Assembly (NCBI GenBank): GCA_964531205.1
Contig: CAZHGH010000004.1
Span: 1 to 64,000, forward strand
Source of the DNA: JAICWY01 sp964531205
GTDB lineage: Bacteria; Vulcanimicrobiota; Vulcanimicrobiia; Vulcanimicrobiales; Vulcanimicrobiaceae
DNA length: 64,000 nt
Reading direction: 5' to 3'
Shown: positions 26,536 to 35,093 of the stretch, piece by piece
How the letters are laid out: every line of letters starts with the position of its first letter
Numbering within the stretch: position 1 is the stretch's first letter
Notes under the pieces: generated by a model
What the model was told of the DNA's origin: nothing
The model's database searches: none
The model's input: the letters and a program-made list of their open reading frames with translations, nothing else
Position numbers and translations under genes: made by a program

Positions 26536-27837
26536 CTAATGCAGCCGCAATTCAGTTTGGTCTTGGTACGTCGTCATGTCGGAAACGATAACGCTATCGC
26601 CGGGCGCGAGCCCTGAGAGTACTTGCACGCGATCGTTCGATCCTTGACCCAGATGGACTCGAACACGGACGGCTCGCGTGCCGCCGTCCACGATTTTGAA
26701 GAGATCGATGGTACTGTCATCGGATGCGCCCGCAGGACGCGCGACAGAGAGCGCATTTGGAATGCTGGCGATCTCGATCGTGCCGTCGACGTTCGCGTCA
26801 GGACGGGCGCCAGCGGGCAACGTTCGTGCGAACGTAACGTCCACCGCAACGGTGCCGTTCTGCGCCGACGGCGCAATGCGCGCAACCCGTCCGCTTACGA
26901 CGCCGTTGCCGGTGTCTATACGCACCGGCATTCCCGGCACGACTGCATGCACGTCGCTTTCGGCAACCTGCAGCACCGCTTTGAGATCGCGCGTGTCGGC
27001 GATGCGCGCTATTGCCGTATTCTGCGCGACGCTCATGCCGGGGTCCACTTCAACGCTTTGCACGATCCCACTCGTCGCTGCACGTACGGTAAGCGCCTCG
27101 ACCTGCGTTTCATCGGCGGAGAGCTGCGCGTTTGCCTGATCGACCTGTGCTTGTGCTGCAGCGACTTTGGCTTGCGAATCTGCGGCTGTTACGCCCACTT
27201 GAGCGCGGCTGGCGCGTACGTCGTTCGTGCTCTTTTTCGCTTGAATCTCGGCTTGCCGGTATTGCACGTCCGCCACGAGACCTTGGCGATGCAATTCCAC
27301 AAGCGATTTGGCTTGCAGCACGTTCGCTTCCATCTGCGCTTGCGCGTCGGAAACCGCCGTTTGCTGCGTGAGCACCGCTGCTTGCGCCTGCTGGCGCGCA
27401 CTTGCGAGGTTTGCTTGCGCTACCTGCACGGCGGAGCGCGCATCCGCGACCTGCGCATCGAGCGCCGGATTCTGCATCTGCGCGATAATCGTACCGGGCT
27501 CGACGCGGCTGCCCGCTTTGACAAAAATCTGATTGACGACGCCGGCTTGCGTGGCGGACGCAACGCGTACGCGCTCGGGCGCGAACGCACCTTGTGCGCT
27601 GACGGCACGCAGCAGGGTTCCGCGGCGAACGATATCCGTAACGAGCGTCGACTTATCGACGACCGTTCCGCCGTGCGTGCGCGTAAGCGACGTCAGTGCC
27701 CATGCAACCAATGCAACGAGTACGAGAATGCCCGCAAGAGTGTACGCATATTTCGGAATACCGCGCTTGCGTTCGCGAACGACGTCCATGCTTTGCGCCG
27801 GACGTTGCACGGCTTTGGGTTTGAACACTTTGCTCAT
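26536..27837 (-). CDS. MacA/HlyD-type periplasmic adaptor of an efflux pump
   Basis: 433 residues from ATG 27837, which overlaps the PadR stop (ATGA). One N-terminal membrane helix (YAYTLAGILVLVALVAWALT) is followed by a lipoyl/barrel-sandwich half (VNQIFVKAGSRVEPGTIIAQ). A long helical hairpin rich in Ala/Gln comes next, then the second lipoyl half (VRAATSGIVQSVEVDPGMSV) and beta-barrel and membrane-proximal domains. This is the membrane-fusion protein of a MacAB-like tripartite pump. It is followed by the ATPase gene 8 bp later. Confidence 0.9.
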   Translation of the reverse strand: MSKVFKPKAVQRPAQSMDVVRERKRGIPKYAYTLAGILVLVALVAWALTSLTRTHGGTVVDKSTLVTDIVRRGTLLRAVSAQGAFAPERVRVASATQAGVVNQIFVKAGSRVEPGTIIAQMQNPALDAQVADARSAVQVAQANLASARQQAQAAVLTQQTAVSDAQAQMEANVLQAKSLVELHRQGLVADVQYRQAEIQAKKSTNDVRASRAQVGVTAADSQAKVAAAQAQVDQANAQLSADETQVEALTVRAATSGIVQSVEVDPGMSVAQNTAIARIADTRDLKAVLQVAESDVHAVVPGMPVRIDTGNGVVSGRVARIAPSAQNGTVAVDVTFARTLPAGARPDANVDGTIEIASIPNALSVARPAGASDDSTIDLFKIVDGGTRAVRVRVHLGQGSNDRVQVLSGLAPGDSVIVSDMTTYQDQTELRLH

Positions 27838-28187
27838 GCGGTTACGGGAAGTAACCGGCGCGAACGCGCGATCTGCACTAACTCTTCCAGACGCAAAGCT
27901 TCGGCTTGCGCGATCCGGCGGCCCCACGGCGTAAGTCTGTAGTAACGCCGTCCCATCGCATCGTCGTCATCGCGTTCGATCTCCGCGATCCAGCCGTCCG
28001 TGCACATCTGCTTCAACTGGCGGTACAGCGTGCCGGAGCCTAATCGAATCTTGCCTTGCGTTGACTCCGTGACTTCCTTCGTAATGCTGTAGCCGTGACG
28101 CTCGCCGTCGGCGAGCGCCAGCAGAATATGAAACGCACTTTGAGGTAGCGGCAGCAACGCGGATGGATCTTGTCGACGGTTGAGCAT
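27834..28187 (-). CDS. PadR-family transcriptional regulator (PadR2)
   Basis: 117 residues. The winged-helix PadR fold is clear: AFHILLALADGERHGYSITK, GSGTLYRQLKQMCTDGWIAE and GRRYYRLTPWGRRIAQAEAL, with a C-terminal helix for dimerisation. It is a repressor, typically released by a small hydrophobic ligand or drug. It is ~60 percent similar by eye to the PadR at 31178, so the two are paralogues. It is translationally coupled (ATGA) to the adaptor gene. The palindromes at 28403-28446 are its likely operator. Confidence 0.92.
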   Translation of the reverse strand: MLNRRQDPSALLPLPQSAFHILLALADGERHGYSITKEVTESTQGKIRLGSGTLYRQLKQMCTDGWIAEIERDDDDAMGRRYYRLTPWGRRIAQAEALRLEELVQIARSRRLLPVTA

Positions 28188-28200
28188 ACTTTACAGACCT

Positions 28201-28386
28201 TTACTGATTCGATCGTGCCGAATGATGATGCGCGTGAACGACGATATTCGCGATCGTTTTGAGCGTAGGATTGCCGGACGAGGGACGCGCTTGCGTCGGA
28301 TGCGTCTGCACCAGCACAACGGCCGCCACGAGGACGACGAGAAAGAACACCACGAGCCGGACTGGAGGAACCTTTGGGCGGACCAT
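28201..28386 (-). CDS. Small single-pass membrane protein
   Basis: 61 residues from ATG 28386 (ATG 28437 is a longer alternative that would include the operator-like palindromes). Basic N-terminus MVRPKVPPVR, one membrane helix LVVFFLVVLVAAVVLV, then a short hydrophilic tail ending in His-rich VVHAHHHSARSNQ. No family is recognised. It is the first gene of the PadR2/adaptor/ATPase unit, 13 bp before PadR2. It may be an accessory subunit of the pump or a ligand-sensing partner; the histidine cluster could bind metal. Confidence 0.5.
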   Translation of the reverse strand: MVRPKVPPVRLVVFFLVVLVAAVVLVQTHPTQARPSSGNPTLKTIANIVVHAHHHSARSNQ

Positions 28387-28402
28387 AACGGACCTCGCAT
28401 TC

Positions 28403-28446
28403 TGCGATATGTCCACTTGCGACATATCCATCCTCACTATATCGCA
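28403..28446. promoter_or_regulatory. Probable PadR operator, nested palindromes
   Basis: ATATGTC-N7-GACATAT (28407-28427) is a perfect 7+7 inverted repeat. It lies within a wider one, TGCGATAT (28403-28410) and ATATCGCA (28439-28446). PadR/LmrR regulators usually bind ATGT-N8-ACAT-like dyads. The site lies 20-60 bp upstream of the small membrane protein gene that opens the PadR2 operon. Confidence 0.6.
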
Positions 28447-28476
28447 ATTAGCGCGGTTGTCAAGCGTCCCAGGCGC

Positions 28477-31175
28477 CTATTCGTACCGAAGCGCGGTAGC
28501 CGGCTGGACGCGGGTTGCCCGCATCGCGGGCACCAGCGCCGCCAAAGTCGTGCAGGCAACGAGCAAAACGATGACCGCCGCGTATGTGAGCGGATCGAGC
28601 GGAGAGGTTTGGAACAGCAAGGAGGCCAGAAGCCGCGTGCATACAGCGGCAAGCACAAGACCGATGGCAATGCCCGCCGCGCCTTGCCGCAGCGCGTCCG
28701 AAATGACGCTTCCGAGGACGTGCGTATCTTTTGCGCCGATCGCTTTGCGAATGCCGAACTCTTGCGTGCGTTGCTGCACGGAGTATGCACTTACCGCATA
28801 GATGCCGGCGAGCGCGAGCATCAATGCGATGAACGCCAGTACGCTGAAGAGTAGCGCCGCGGCTTGCCACCGGCCGGAGTTTTGCGCGAAGAGCTTATCG
28901 TACGACACTATCTCCGGCGCGGGTAACGCCGGATCGACCGACGCGTACGCGCGATCCACGCTTTGCGCGAAACCTTCGTCGTGTCCGGTCGTGCGTGCGA
29001 CGATTAAGCTATACGTTTCCAGTTGCGAATCGGGTAGGTAGAATTCCGGCTTCATGGGCTGACTGAATCCGTCGCGCGTATCGGCCACAACACCTACGAT
29101 TGTGCGCGTCTTGGAAGGCGTGTTCGAACTCCTGACTCCAGGACTGATGCGCCGTCCGATGACATCCAGCGTACCGAAGAAATGACGCGCCAGGGTCGCA
29201 TTTACGATAGCAACGGATTGCGCGTGCGGGCCGTCGCGCCGCGTAAATTCGCGTCCGCGCAGCAGCGGGATATGCATGACGGCGAAATAGGACGGCGCAA
29301 CCGCGTTGCCGTCCACTTCTTCACTTCCGGATCTTCCGGGAATCGTGGTCCCGACGATAAAACCGCCTTTGAACGGCACGACGGTCGTGCTTGCTGCTTC
29401 TTGCACACCGGGAATGCGGCGTACCGCAGCGACCAGCCGATCCACGCCGTTTAATTCCGCGTCGTACGTCGGATATTTCGTTTTCTGCAGGTTCGGAATT
29501 TCGATCGTGTACAGATGGCGCGAATCGAAGCCCAGATTCACGTGCGTCAGCGTGATGAAACTGCGAACGACCAGACCCGCAGATGCAACCAAACCGAGCG
29601 TCAATGCGATCTCCGCGACGACCAGACTCGCGCGAAGGCGTTTTGCGCCGCTCAAGTCACCGGAGCGTCCAGCGGATTTCAAACCCGCTACCAGGTCACG
29701 GCGCTGCGCAAAGGCTGGAACGATTCCGGTAATCAGCGTCGTGATAAGCAGCAGAAAGGCGATATACGCGATCACGATGCCGTCGATATGCACGCCTTCC
29801 CAACGTGGAATCATTTGCGGGCCGATCGCATCGAACAACCGCAAGCCGGCCCATCCAAGTGCAACGCCCACAACGCCGCCGAGAATAGCGAGAACGCCCA
29901 TCTCGATACAAAGCTGCGTGGCGATTCGTCTGCGGGATGCGCCGAGCGCCGTCCGGACGACCAGTTCGCGTTCGCGCGCAGCTGCGCGGACCAGAGTTAG
30001 ATTTACAATGTTCGCGCATGCAATGACGAGCAAGATCGTCACCGCCGCGTAGAGTAGCCACAGCATTTGCCGGACAGGTCNNNNNNNNNNNNNNNNNNNN
30101 NNNNNNNNNNNNNNNNNNNNNNNNNNNNNNNNNNNNNNNNNNNNNNNNNNNNNNNNNNNNNNNNNNNNNNNNNNNNNNNNACGAGCAAGATCGTCACCGC
30201 CGCGTAGAGTAGCCACAGCATTTGCCGGACAGGTCCGACGATTAAATCGAACGCCGGCGTGACTTGCGCGCGCTTCCACGTATCGTGGCTCGCCGGATAC
30301 TCGCGCACGATCGCAGCCATAACGCGATTTGCATCTGCGCTTGCCGCTGGCGGGGCTACGCCGGCCTTCAGCAATCCCCATCCGTCATAGTTCGTGTAAC
30401 CGCGTTGCGTTTCAACGTTGCCACGAGGATCGAGCGGAACCCAATACGCATTTGAGGAGAGCCCTTGCGCTGAAATGTCGCGCATGTCACGCGCCGCAAC
30501 CCCGACAACCGTGTAGTTTGCGCCATCGAGCCTCGCCGTGTGTCCGAGAACGCCAGGATCGGCACCGAAATATTTGCGCCACGTGCTATCCGCCAACACG
30601 ATGTTCTTCCGTCCGAGATCGCCGCTGGTCAACAGACGTCCGATTTGCGCGCGCGCGCTCAGAACGTCGAAGTATCCGCCGTCAATCACCGAGCCGTTGA
30701 GCGTCACCGGACTGCCTTTTCCGCTCAGCACGCGCGTGCTGTCGCCTCGAAGGCCGAAGCGCTCGAGGGTGCGTTGACGAACCTTGAAATCGCGCGCGTC
30801 TAGATACGAGAACTGACCGAGCCCCACGTCCGCATCGACGTGCACCAATCGATCCGCATTCGCATACGGCAAAGGGCGTATCAGGACGCCTTCCAGTACG
30901 CTGCCCACCGCCACGTTTCCGGCGATGGCAAGCGCAATCGCGAGCATAGCCACGACCGAGTACATCGGCGACTTCCCCAGCGTGCGAAGAGCAAACGTGA
31001 TGTCGCGCAACGCGCCTTCGAATCGCATAAGTGCTCCTTGCCATAGCAAATCAAGCATTGCCGAAGCGACGTTGATGTCGCGGGCGCGTACGTCGTATTC
31101 GATCGAGCGCGCGTATTCGCGGCGGTAATCGCTCGGGCACGTCCACAGCGCAATGCGCAAGAGCGGGTGCATCAT
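28477..31175 (-). CDS. ADOP-type ABC permease (duplicated MacB/FtsX), interrupted by scaffold gap
   Basis: Collapsing the gap restores 847 residues from ATG 31175 (ATG 31172 also possible), 2 bp after the PadR1 stop. Eight membrane helices in two MacB-like halves: MYSVVAMLAIALAIAGNVAV; LLYAAVTILLVIACANIVNL; two more; then a second set ending with LVLAAVCTRLLASLLFQTSP and a C-terminus reading PAMRATRVQPATALRYE. Each half has a large extracytoplasmic domain. This is the layout of the acidobacterial duplicated orphan permease (ADOP) family, which typically has a PadR gene directly upstream, as here. It is probably the permease for the ATPase and adaptor encoded downstream. Confidence 0.88.
30026..30235. 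other. Scaffold gap with 55-bp duplicated flanks
   Basis: 100 N (30081-30180) lie between identical 55-bp copies (30026-30080 and 30181-30235). Collapsing joins the two permease fragments in frame. Confidence 0.9.
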
Positions 31176-31177
31176 GC

Positions 31178-31528
31178 CTAAGCTCCCGCGGGAAGTAACC
31201 GGCGGGAGCGAGCTAGTCGCACGACCGCATCCAAACGCTGCGCTTCCGCTTGCGCAACGCGCCGTCCCCATGGAGTGAGCCGGTAGTATTTGCGGCGGCC
31301 GTCGTCATCCTCGGCTTCGTGTTCGACGATCCATCCGTCGATTGTCATCTGCTTCAGATACCGGTAGAGCGCGCCGGGCATGAGCCGCATCGCGCCGTCC
31401 GTCGTCTCCTCGACTTCAGCGGCGATGCTCGCACCGTGGCGCTCGCCGTCAGCGAGTGCCAGGAGAATGTAGAATGCGCTGGCGCCGAGCGGCAATACTG
31501 ATGAAGGGTCCTGACGAGTACGCAACAT
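31178..31528 (-). CDS. PadR-family transcriptional regulator (PadR1)
   Basis: 116 residues. Typical PadR winged helix: AFYILLALADGERHGASIAA, PGALYRYLKQMTIDGWIVEH and KYYRLTPWGRRVAQAEAQRL. It is a paralogue of the regulator at 27834, differing mostly in the recognition region. Its gene is directly followed by the ADOP permease (2-bp spacing), the classic PadR-ADOP pair. An inverted repeat at 31553-31587 and a TGCGATAT element shared with the PadR2 operator lie 25-70 bp upstream, pointing to autoregulation and possibly cross-regulation. Confidence 0.92.
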   Translation of the reverse strand: MLRTRQDPSSVLPLGASAFYILLALADGERHGASIAAEVEETTDGAMRLMPGALYRYLKQMTIDGWIVEHEAEDDDGRRKYYRLTPWGRRVAQAEAQRLDAVVRLARSRRLLPAGA

Positions 31529-31552
31529 ACGGGACCTCGAAGTATCACAAAT

Positions 31553-31597
31553 GAGTTATATCTACTTTGCGCTGATGATATATCTCATGTGCGATAT
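31553..31597. promoter_or_regulatory. Probable PadR operator upstream of the PadR1-ADOP operon
   Basis: TGAGTTATATC (31553-31563) and GATATATCTCA (31577-31587) form an 11-bp inverted repeat with one mismatch and a 14-bp spacer. It partly overlaps ATATC-N8-GATAT (31580-31597), which ends in TGCGATAT. The same TGCGATAT word occurs in the operator at 28403. The site precedes PadR1 (start 31528) and is also upstream of the divergent glycosylase. Confidence 0.55.
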
Positions 31598-31660
31598 TGT
31601 CAACGGTCTCCAATCTGACGCCGAGGATGCGCACATCGCTTGGGCGCAATAGCGAGGACG

Positions 31661-32815
31661 ATGACTGAGTCGATCTCCGCGGCACAAGCGCGGCGCATTG
31701 CTATTGCAGCCCAAGGATTTACGTTTAAAGAAGCACAGCCCGGAACACGTCAACTTCTGAGCGCAATACGGCACCTGGGTGCCGTTCAAATCGATTCCGT
31801 GAACGTGCTGATTCGCACGCAATATCTTCCGTTGTATTCACGGTTCGGCGCGTACGACCGCGCGCTATTCGAACGCTTGGCGTATCGCAGTCCGCGCAAA
31901 CTCCTGGAATACTGGGCTCACGAGGCGTCGTTCGTCCCGATGGAACGTTATCCACTTTTTCGCTGGCGCATGGCACGCGCGGCGAGAGGAAAAGGCACCT
32001 GGACGAATGTTGCGCGCGTCGGACTCGAACGCAAGGATTTGGTCAAACGCGTAGAGCGTGCATTCGTAGAGAACGGCGCGATGGCCGCATCGCATTTCCC
32101 CGAGGGCAAAGGCACCGAGAAGTGGTGGGGCTGGAACGATACCAAACGCGCGATCGAATATTTGTTTTGGAGCGGCCGGCTTGCCGTAGTGAAACGGCTC
32201 TCGAGTTTCGAACGATTGTACGATCTCGCGGAGCGCGTCATTCCAGCGGATGTTCTAGACGCGCCCGCGGTAAGCGAAGCTGATGCACAACGCGAGCTCG
32301 TCGGGATCGCTGCGAACGCGCTTGGCATCGCAACGGAAGCGGATCTGCGCGACTACTTCCGGCTGGATGTTATCGACGCGCGCAACCGGGTTCAGGAGCT
32401 CGTCGAGGCCCGCGCTTTGCTACCCGTCAAAGTGGAAGGCTGGAAACAACAGGCGTACCTCGACGCCGAGCGGCGCATTCCACGGCGCATAGAAGGCTCG
32501 GCATTGCTTTCGCCGTTCGATTCCCTTGTATGGAACCGCGCGCGAACGCACCGTCTCTTCAACTTCCACTACCGCATAGAAATCTACACCCCCGCGCACA
32601 AACGCATCCATGGCTACTACGTGCTGCCCTATCTGGTGAACGACGAACTGGTCGCGCGTGTCGATTTAAAATCGGACCGGCAAAGCAAAGCGCTGCGCGT
32701 ACAAGCAGTGCACTATGAACCCGGCATAAATAAACGGGATATCCAGGCACGGCTGAACGGCGATTTGCAGCGGCTCGCAACATGGCTCGAACTCGAGCGG
32801 GTCCTTCGACCCTAG
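31661..32815 (+). CDS. AlkZ/YcaQ-type DNA glycosylase (winged-helix, HTH_42)
   Basis: 384 residues from ATG 31661; a TTG at 31640 is also in frame. The family removes bulky alkylated bases and unhooks interstrand crosslinks by base excision. Matches are ISAAQARRIAIAAQG at the N-terminus, LGAVQIDSVNVLIRTQYLPL containing the catalytic QxD motif (QID), and LEYWAHEASFVPMERYPLFR. The C-terminal part keeps LSPFDSLVWNR and GYYVLPYLVNDELVARVDLK, typical of YcaQ. It acts on chromosomal DNA. It is divergent from the PadR1-ADOP operon, so the operator at 31553-31597 could also influence it, which would fit response to a toxic compound. Confidence 0.9.
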   Translation: MTESISAAQARRIAIAAQGFTFKEAQPGTRQLLSAIRHLGAVQIDSVNVLIRTQYLPLYSRFGAYDRALFERLAYRSPRKLLEYWAHEASFVPMERYPLFRWRMARAARGKGTWTNVARVGLERKDLVKRVERAFVENGAMAASHFPEGKGTEKWWGWNDTKRAIEYLFWSGRLAVVKRLSSFERLYDLAERVIPADVLDAPAVSEADAQRELVGIAANALGIATEADLRDYFRLDVIDARNRVQELVEARALLPVKVEGWKQQAYLDAERRIPRRIEGSALLSPFDSLVWNRARTHRLFNFHYRIEIYTPAHKRIHGYYVLPYLVNDELVARVDLKSDRQSKALRVQAVHYEPGINKRDIQARLNGDLQRLATWLELERVLRP

Positions 32816-32847
32816 ACGTGCCGCCGAACGCCCGCGATAATACCCGC

Positions 32848-33039
32848 ATGGACCAGCAATCCAACAAGAACTTTGACGACCACGATCCATACGATGATCC
32901 GGGGGTTATCGAGGATATGGTACGCGACGGCCTCCGTAAAGAGTTAAAACGAACGGATCTCTCCGATGAAGATCGCAGCGAATACGAGCACGCACTCGAA
33001 ACGCTGGATCAAGAGAATCCGGACATTCATCCGGCTTAG
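32848..33039 (+). CDS. Small acidic protein of unknown function
   Basis: 63 residues from ATG 32848; the longer open frame from 32782 overlaps the end of the glycosylase and looks spurious. Strongly acidic (DDHDPYDDPGVIEDMVRDGL and TDLSDEDRSEYEHALETLDQ), with two predicted helices, no cysteines and no membrane segment. No family is recognised. It follows the glycosylase by 32 bp and is convergent with the aldose epimerase gene (4-bp overlap). Confidence 0.55.
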   Translation: MDQQSNKNFDDHDPYDDPGVIEDMVRDGLRKELKRTDLSDEDRSEYEHALETLDQENPDIHPA

Positions 33040-33911
33040 CTCGTAAGGAAACGCAAGACCGTCGTAGATGAAAATCGATCGCCGGCTCGCAGCACCGTGG
33101 ATGGAAACTCCGGGTGATGCGGCGAGTCGGGAAAATGTTGCGTTTCCAACGCGAATGCACCCGGCTTACCGGTGTACAACTGTAGGCCCGGTTCCGTAGT
33201 CGAAAGTTCCAACACACGCCCGCTTACCGGATCGCCCGCAATAGCCGCGCGGCCAAGGCGGTCCTCAGTGCGATCCAACACGAAATTGTTGTCGTAGTGA
33301 AACGCCGTAATGGGACGCGGCTGCCTGAAATCCAGCGGAGTTGCCGCGACGCTCGCAAACTCACCCGTGGGTATCAAATGTTTATCCACGGGCGTGTATC
33401 GGCTCGCAAAGATCTGCAGCACTTGATTCGAGATGTCCCCCGAATCGCTGCCGCGTAAATTAAAGTACGTGTGATTCGTTAGGTTGAGCACCGTATCGCG
33501 ATCCGACGTGGCACTGTAGCTGATTCGCAGCGAATTTTCTTCAACCGCGTACTCCACGCTCACTTCGAGAGTTCCCGGAAATCCTTGATCGCCGTCCGGA
33601 CTTGTGTGCGTTAACCGCACCGCCGTATCACCGGATTCGGCAACGTCCCAGACCGCTTTATCGAAACCTTCGGGGCCGCCGTGCAGCGTGTTGGCCCCGT
33701 CGTTCGCCGGAAGCGCGTAGCTGCGGGCATCAAGCGAAAAACTCGCGCCGGCAATCCGGTTCGCGTACCGGCCGATGACGCGGCTGCCTTCGAGCACGAC
33801 GTTCTGCCGTATACCGTCGCGATCCGGGACTTCAAGTCGCGCGATGGTCGCCCCCAACGGAACGATTTCGGCAACGATTCCACGGTCGGATCCGATGCGA
33901 ATGCGCTCCAT
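33036..33911 (-). CDS. galM: Aldose 1-epimerase (mutarotase)
   Basis: 291 residues. Interconverts alpha and beta anomers of aldoses. Family motifs in order: GRYANRIAGASF, NTLHGGPEGFD, the catalytic His in NLTNHTYFNLRG and the catalytic Glu in FALETQHFPDSPHHPEFPS. It is somewhat shorter than E. coli GalM (346 residues) but keeps the catalytic His/Glu pair, as many bacterial members do. It is cytoplasmic and has no signal peptide. It lies 13 bp after the anti-sigma factor gene on the same strand, possibly at the end of that operon. Confidence 0.92.
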   Translation of the reverse strand: MERIRIGSDRGIVAEIVPLGATIARLEVPDRDGIRQNVVLEGSRVIGRYANRIAGASFSLDARSYALPANDGANTLHGGPEGFDKAVWDVAESGDTAVRLTHTSPDGDQGFPGTLEVSVEYAVEENSLRISYSATSDRDTVLNLTNHTYFNLRGSDSGDISNQVLQIFASRYTPVDKHLIPTGEFASVAATPLDFRQPRPITAFHYDNNFVLDRTEDRLGRAAIAGDPVSGRVLELSTTEPGLQLYTGKPGAFALETQHFPDSPHHPEFPSTVLRAGDRFSSTTVLRFLTS

Positions 33912-33924
33912 AGGCGAAGCGCAT

Positions 33925-34563
33925 TCAACGGCGCGGAATCGTTACCCGCTCTATCGGCCTCTGCCCGTCCGTCAGGATGAATGTGCGCGCCAAAGGTGCC
34001 TGCGACACGAAGAGTTCGCCTGCATTTCCCGAGACATGCAACGTACCAAGCGCAACTTCGCCTTGCTGCGTCTGCGCGCGCAGCGAAAGCGGCCGCCCCG
34101 TCTGGGCAACGACGTAGAGCCAGGTGCCCGTGCGCGCGTAAATCAACTTGGCTTTCGGCGCGTTCGTTTCGAGCGGCGCGAATTGCGCGTGCGCAAAGTG
34201 ACTATTTACCATAGCCTGCACCGCGTGCTGACGATCTGCATCGAACGATCGTGCATTCTGTGCGACGCTCCAGAACCAGAACGAGGGCAACAGTCCGATC
34301 ACGAATGCCGCGGCCGCAAGCGCACCGGGAATTCGAAACGTACTAAGGCGCGACGATCGCGCGAACACTCCGGTCATACGCCGGTCCAACGATGCGGGAA
34401 CCGCTACGCTCTGTTCCATGAATGCAATCGTGTCCGCCGCTTCACCCAAACGCTGCGCGCACGCATCGCATTCAAGCGCATGCGCGTCGATTGCAGCGCG
34501 CTCCGCTTCGTCCAACGTACCCAGCGCGTAGAGTTCTGCCAATTCGTCGATGTGGTTGCTCAC
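33925..34563 (-). CDS. Anti-sigma factor with zinc-finger-like N-terminus (RskA type)
   Basis: 212 residues. The N-terminal anti-sigma domain contains LYALGTLDEAERAAIDAHAL then ECDACAQRL, the HxxxCxxC pattern of zinc-binding anti-sigma domains. One membrane helix (ALAAAAFVIGLLPSFWFWSV) follows near residues 80-100. The extracytoplasmic part resembles the RskA sensor domain (TGTWLYVVAQTGRPLSL and LGTLHVSGNAGELFV). It holds the ECF sigma factor encoded upstream inactive until a signal is sensed outside the inner membrane. The start overlaps the sigma gene stop (ATGA), so the two are coupled. Confidence 0.9.
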   Translation of the reverse strand: MSNHIDELAELYALGTLDEAERAAIDAHALECDACAQRLGEAADTIAFMEQSVAVPASLDRRMTGVFARSSRLSTFRIPGALAAAAFVIGLLPSFWFWSVAQNARSFDADRQHAVQAMVNSHFAHAQFAPLETNAPKAKLIYARTGTWLYVVAQTGRPLSLRAQTQQGEVALGTLHVSGNAGELFVSQAPLARTFILTDGQRPIERVTIPRR

Positions 34564-35093
34564 AAGTCCTCACCTTGCGCTTTAAAGTACGCGCGCAACG
34601 CACGCAAACCGCTCGAGAGACGGCTCTTCACCGTTCCCACCGGCTCCTGCATGCGTTGCGCGATCTGCTCGTGCGTTAGACCGGTGAAATACGCAAGTTC
34701 GAGCGTCTTCTTCTGCACGGGATTCAGCGAAGCCAGTGCATCGGCTATCCGCGAGCGCTCCAGCACCGGATCGTCCACGGCAGGCTCCACGGTCTCGCTA
34801 TTTAACCGTTCGTGTTCGATGCGGGCGCGATTCGTGCGTTTGCGCAGACGCGTAAGCGCTTCGTTACGAACGCACACCACGAGGAACGACGCAATCGAAC
34901 CGCGCGCCGGCGTATACGCGTGACCGCGCTGCCACAACCTGAGCACCGTGTCGTGCACGCAATCTTCCGCCTCACCGCGATCGTGCAGCACGCGAAGCGC
35001 AACGCCGTAGAGCAAGCCGCGATGCTCGCGATATGCGGCCTCGAGGGTGCTATCCCAGCGTTGCGTCAGCGATCTCGGCGCCTCCATCACCAT
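34560..35093 (-). CDS. ECF RNA polymerase sigma factor
   Basis: 177 residues. Region 2 (LLYGVALRVLHDRGEAEDCV, then HDTVLRLWQR) recognises the -10 element. Region 4 (LNPVQKKTLELAYFTGLTHE, then QIAQRMQEPVGTVKSRLSSG) binds the -35 element. No region 3, so an ECF-type sigma-70 factor, partnered with the anti-sigma factor that overlaps it downstream. Its first 44 bp overlap the 3' end of the metallophosphoesterase gene in another frame, which is unusually long for this compact operon. A later start would remove part of region 2, so the overlap seems real. Confidence 0.92.
   Translation of the reverse strand: MVMEAPRSLTQRWDSTLEAAYREHRGLLYGVALRVLHDRGEAEDCVHDTVLRLWQRGHAYTPARGSIASFLVVCVRNEALTRLRKRTNRARIEHERLNSETVEPAVDDPVLERSRIADALASLNPVQKKTLELAYFTGLTHEQIAQRMQEPVGTVKSRLSSGLRALRAYFKAQGEDL

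Noticed and set aside
26623..27942. Long plus-strand open frame (439 codons) opposite the adaptor gene
   Set aside because: Shadow of the MacA-like gene on the other strand; His/Arg-rich noise.
33775..34923. 382-codon plus-strand frame over galM, anti-sigma and sigma genes
   Set aside because: It crosses three supported minus-strand genes and shows no domain.
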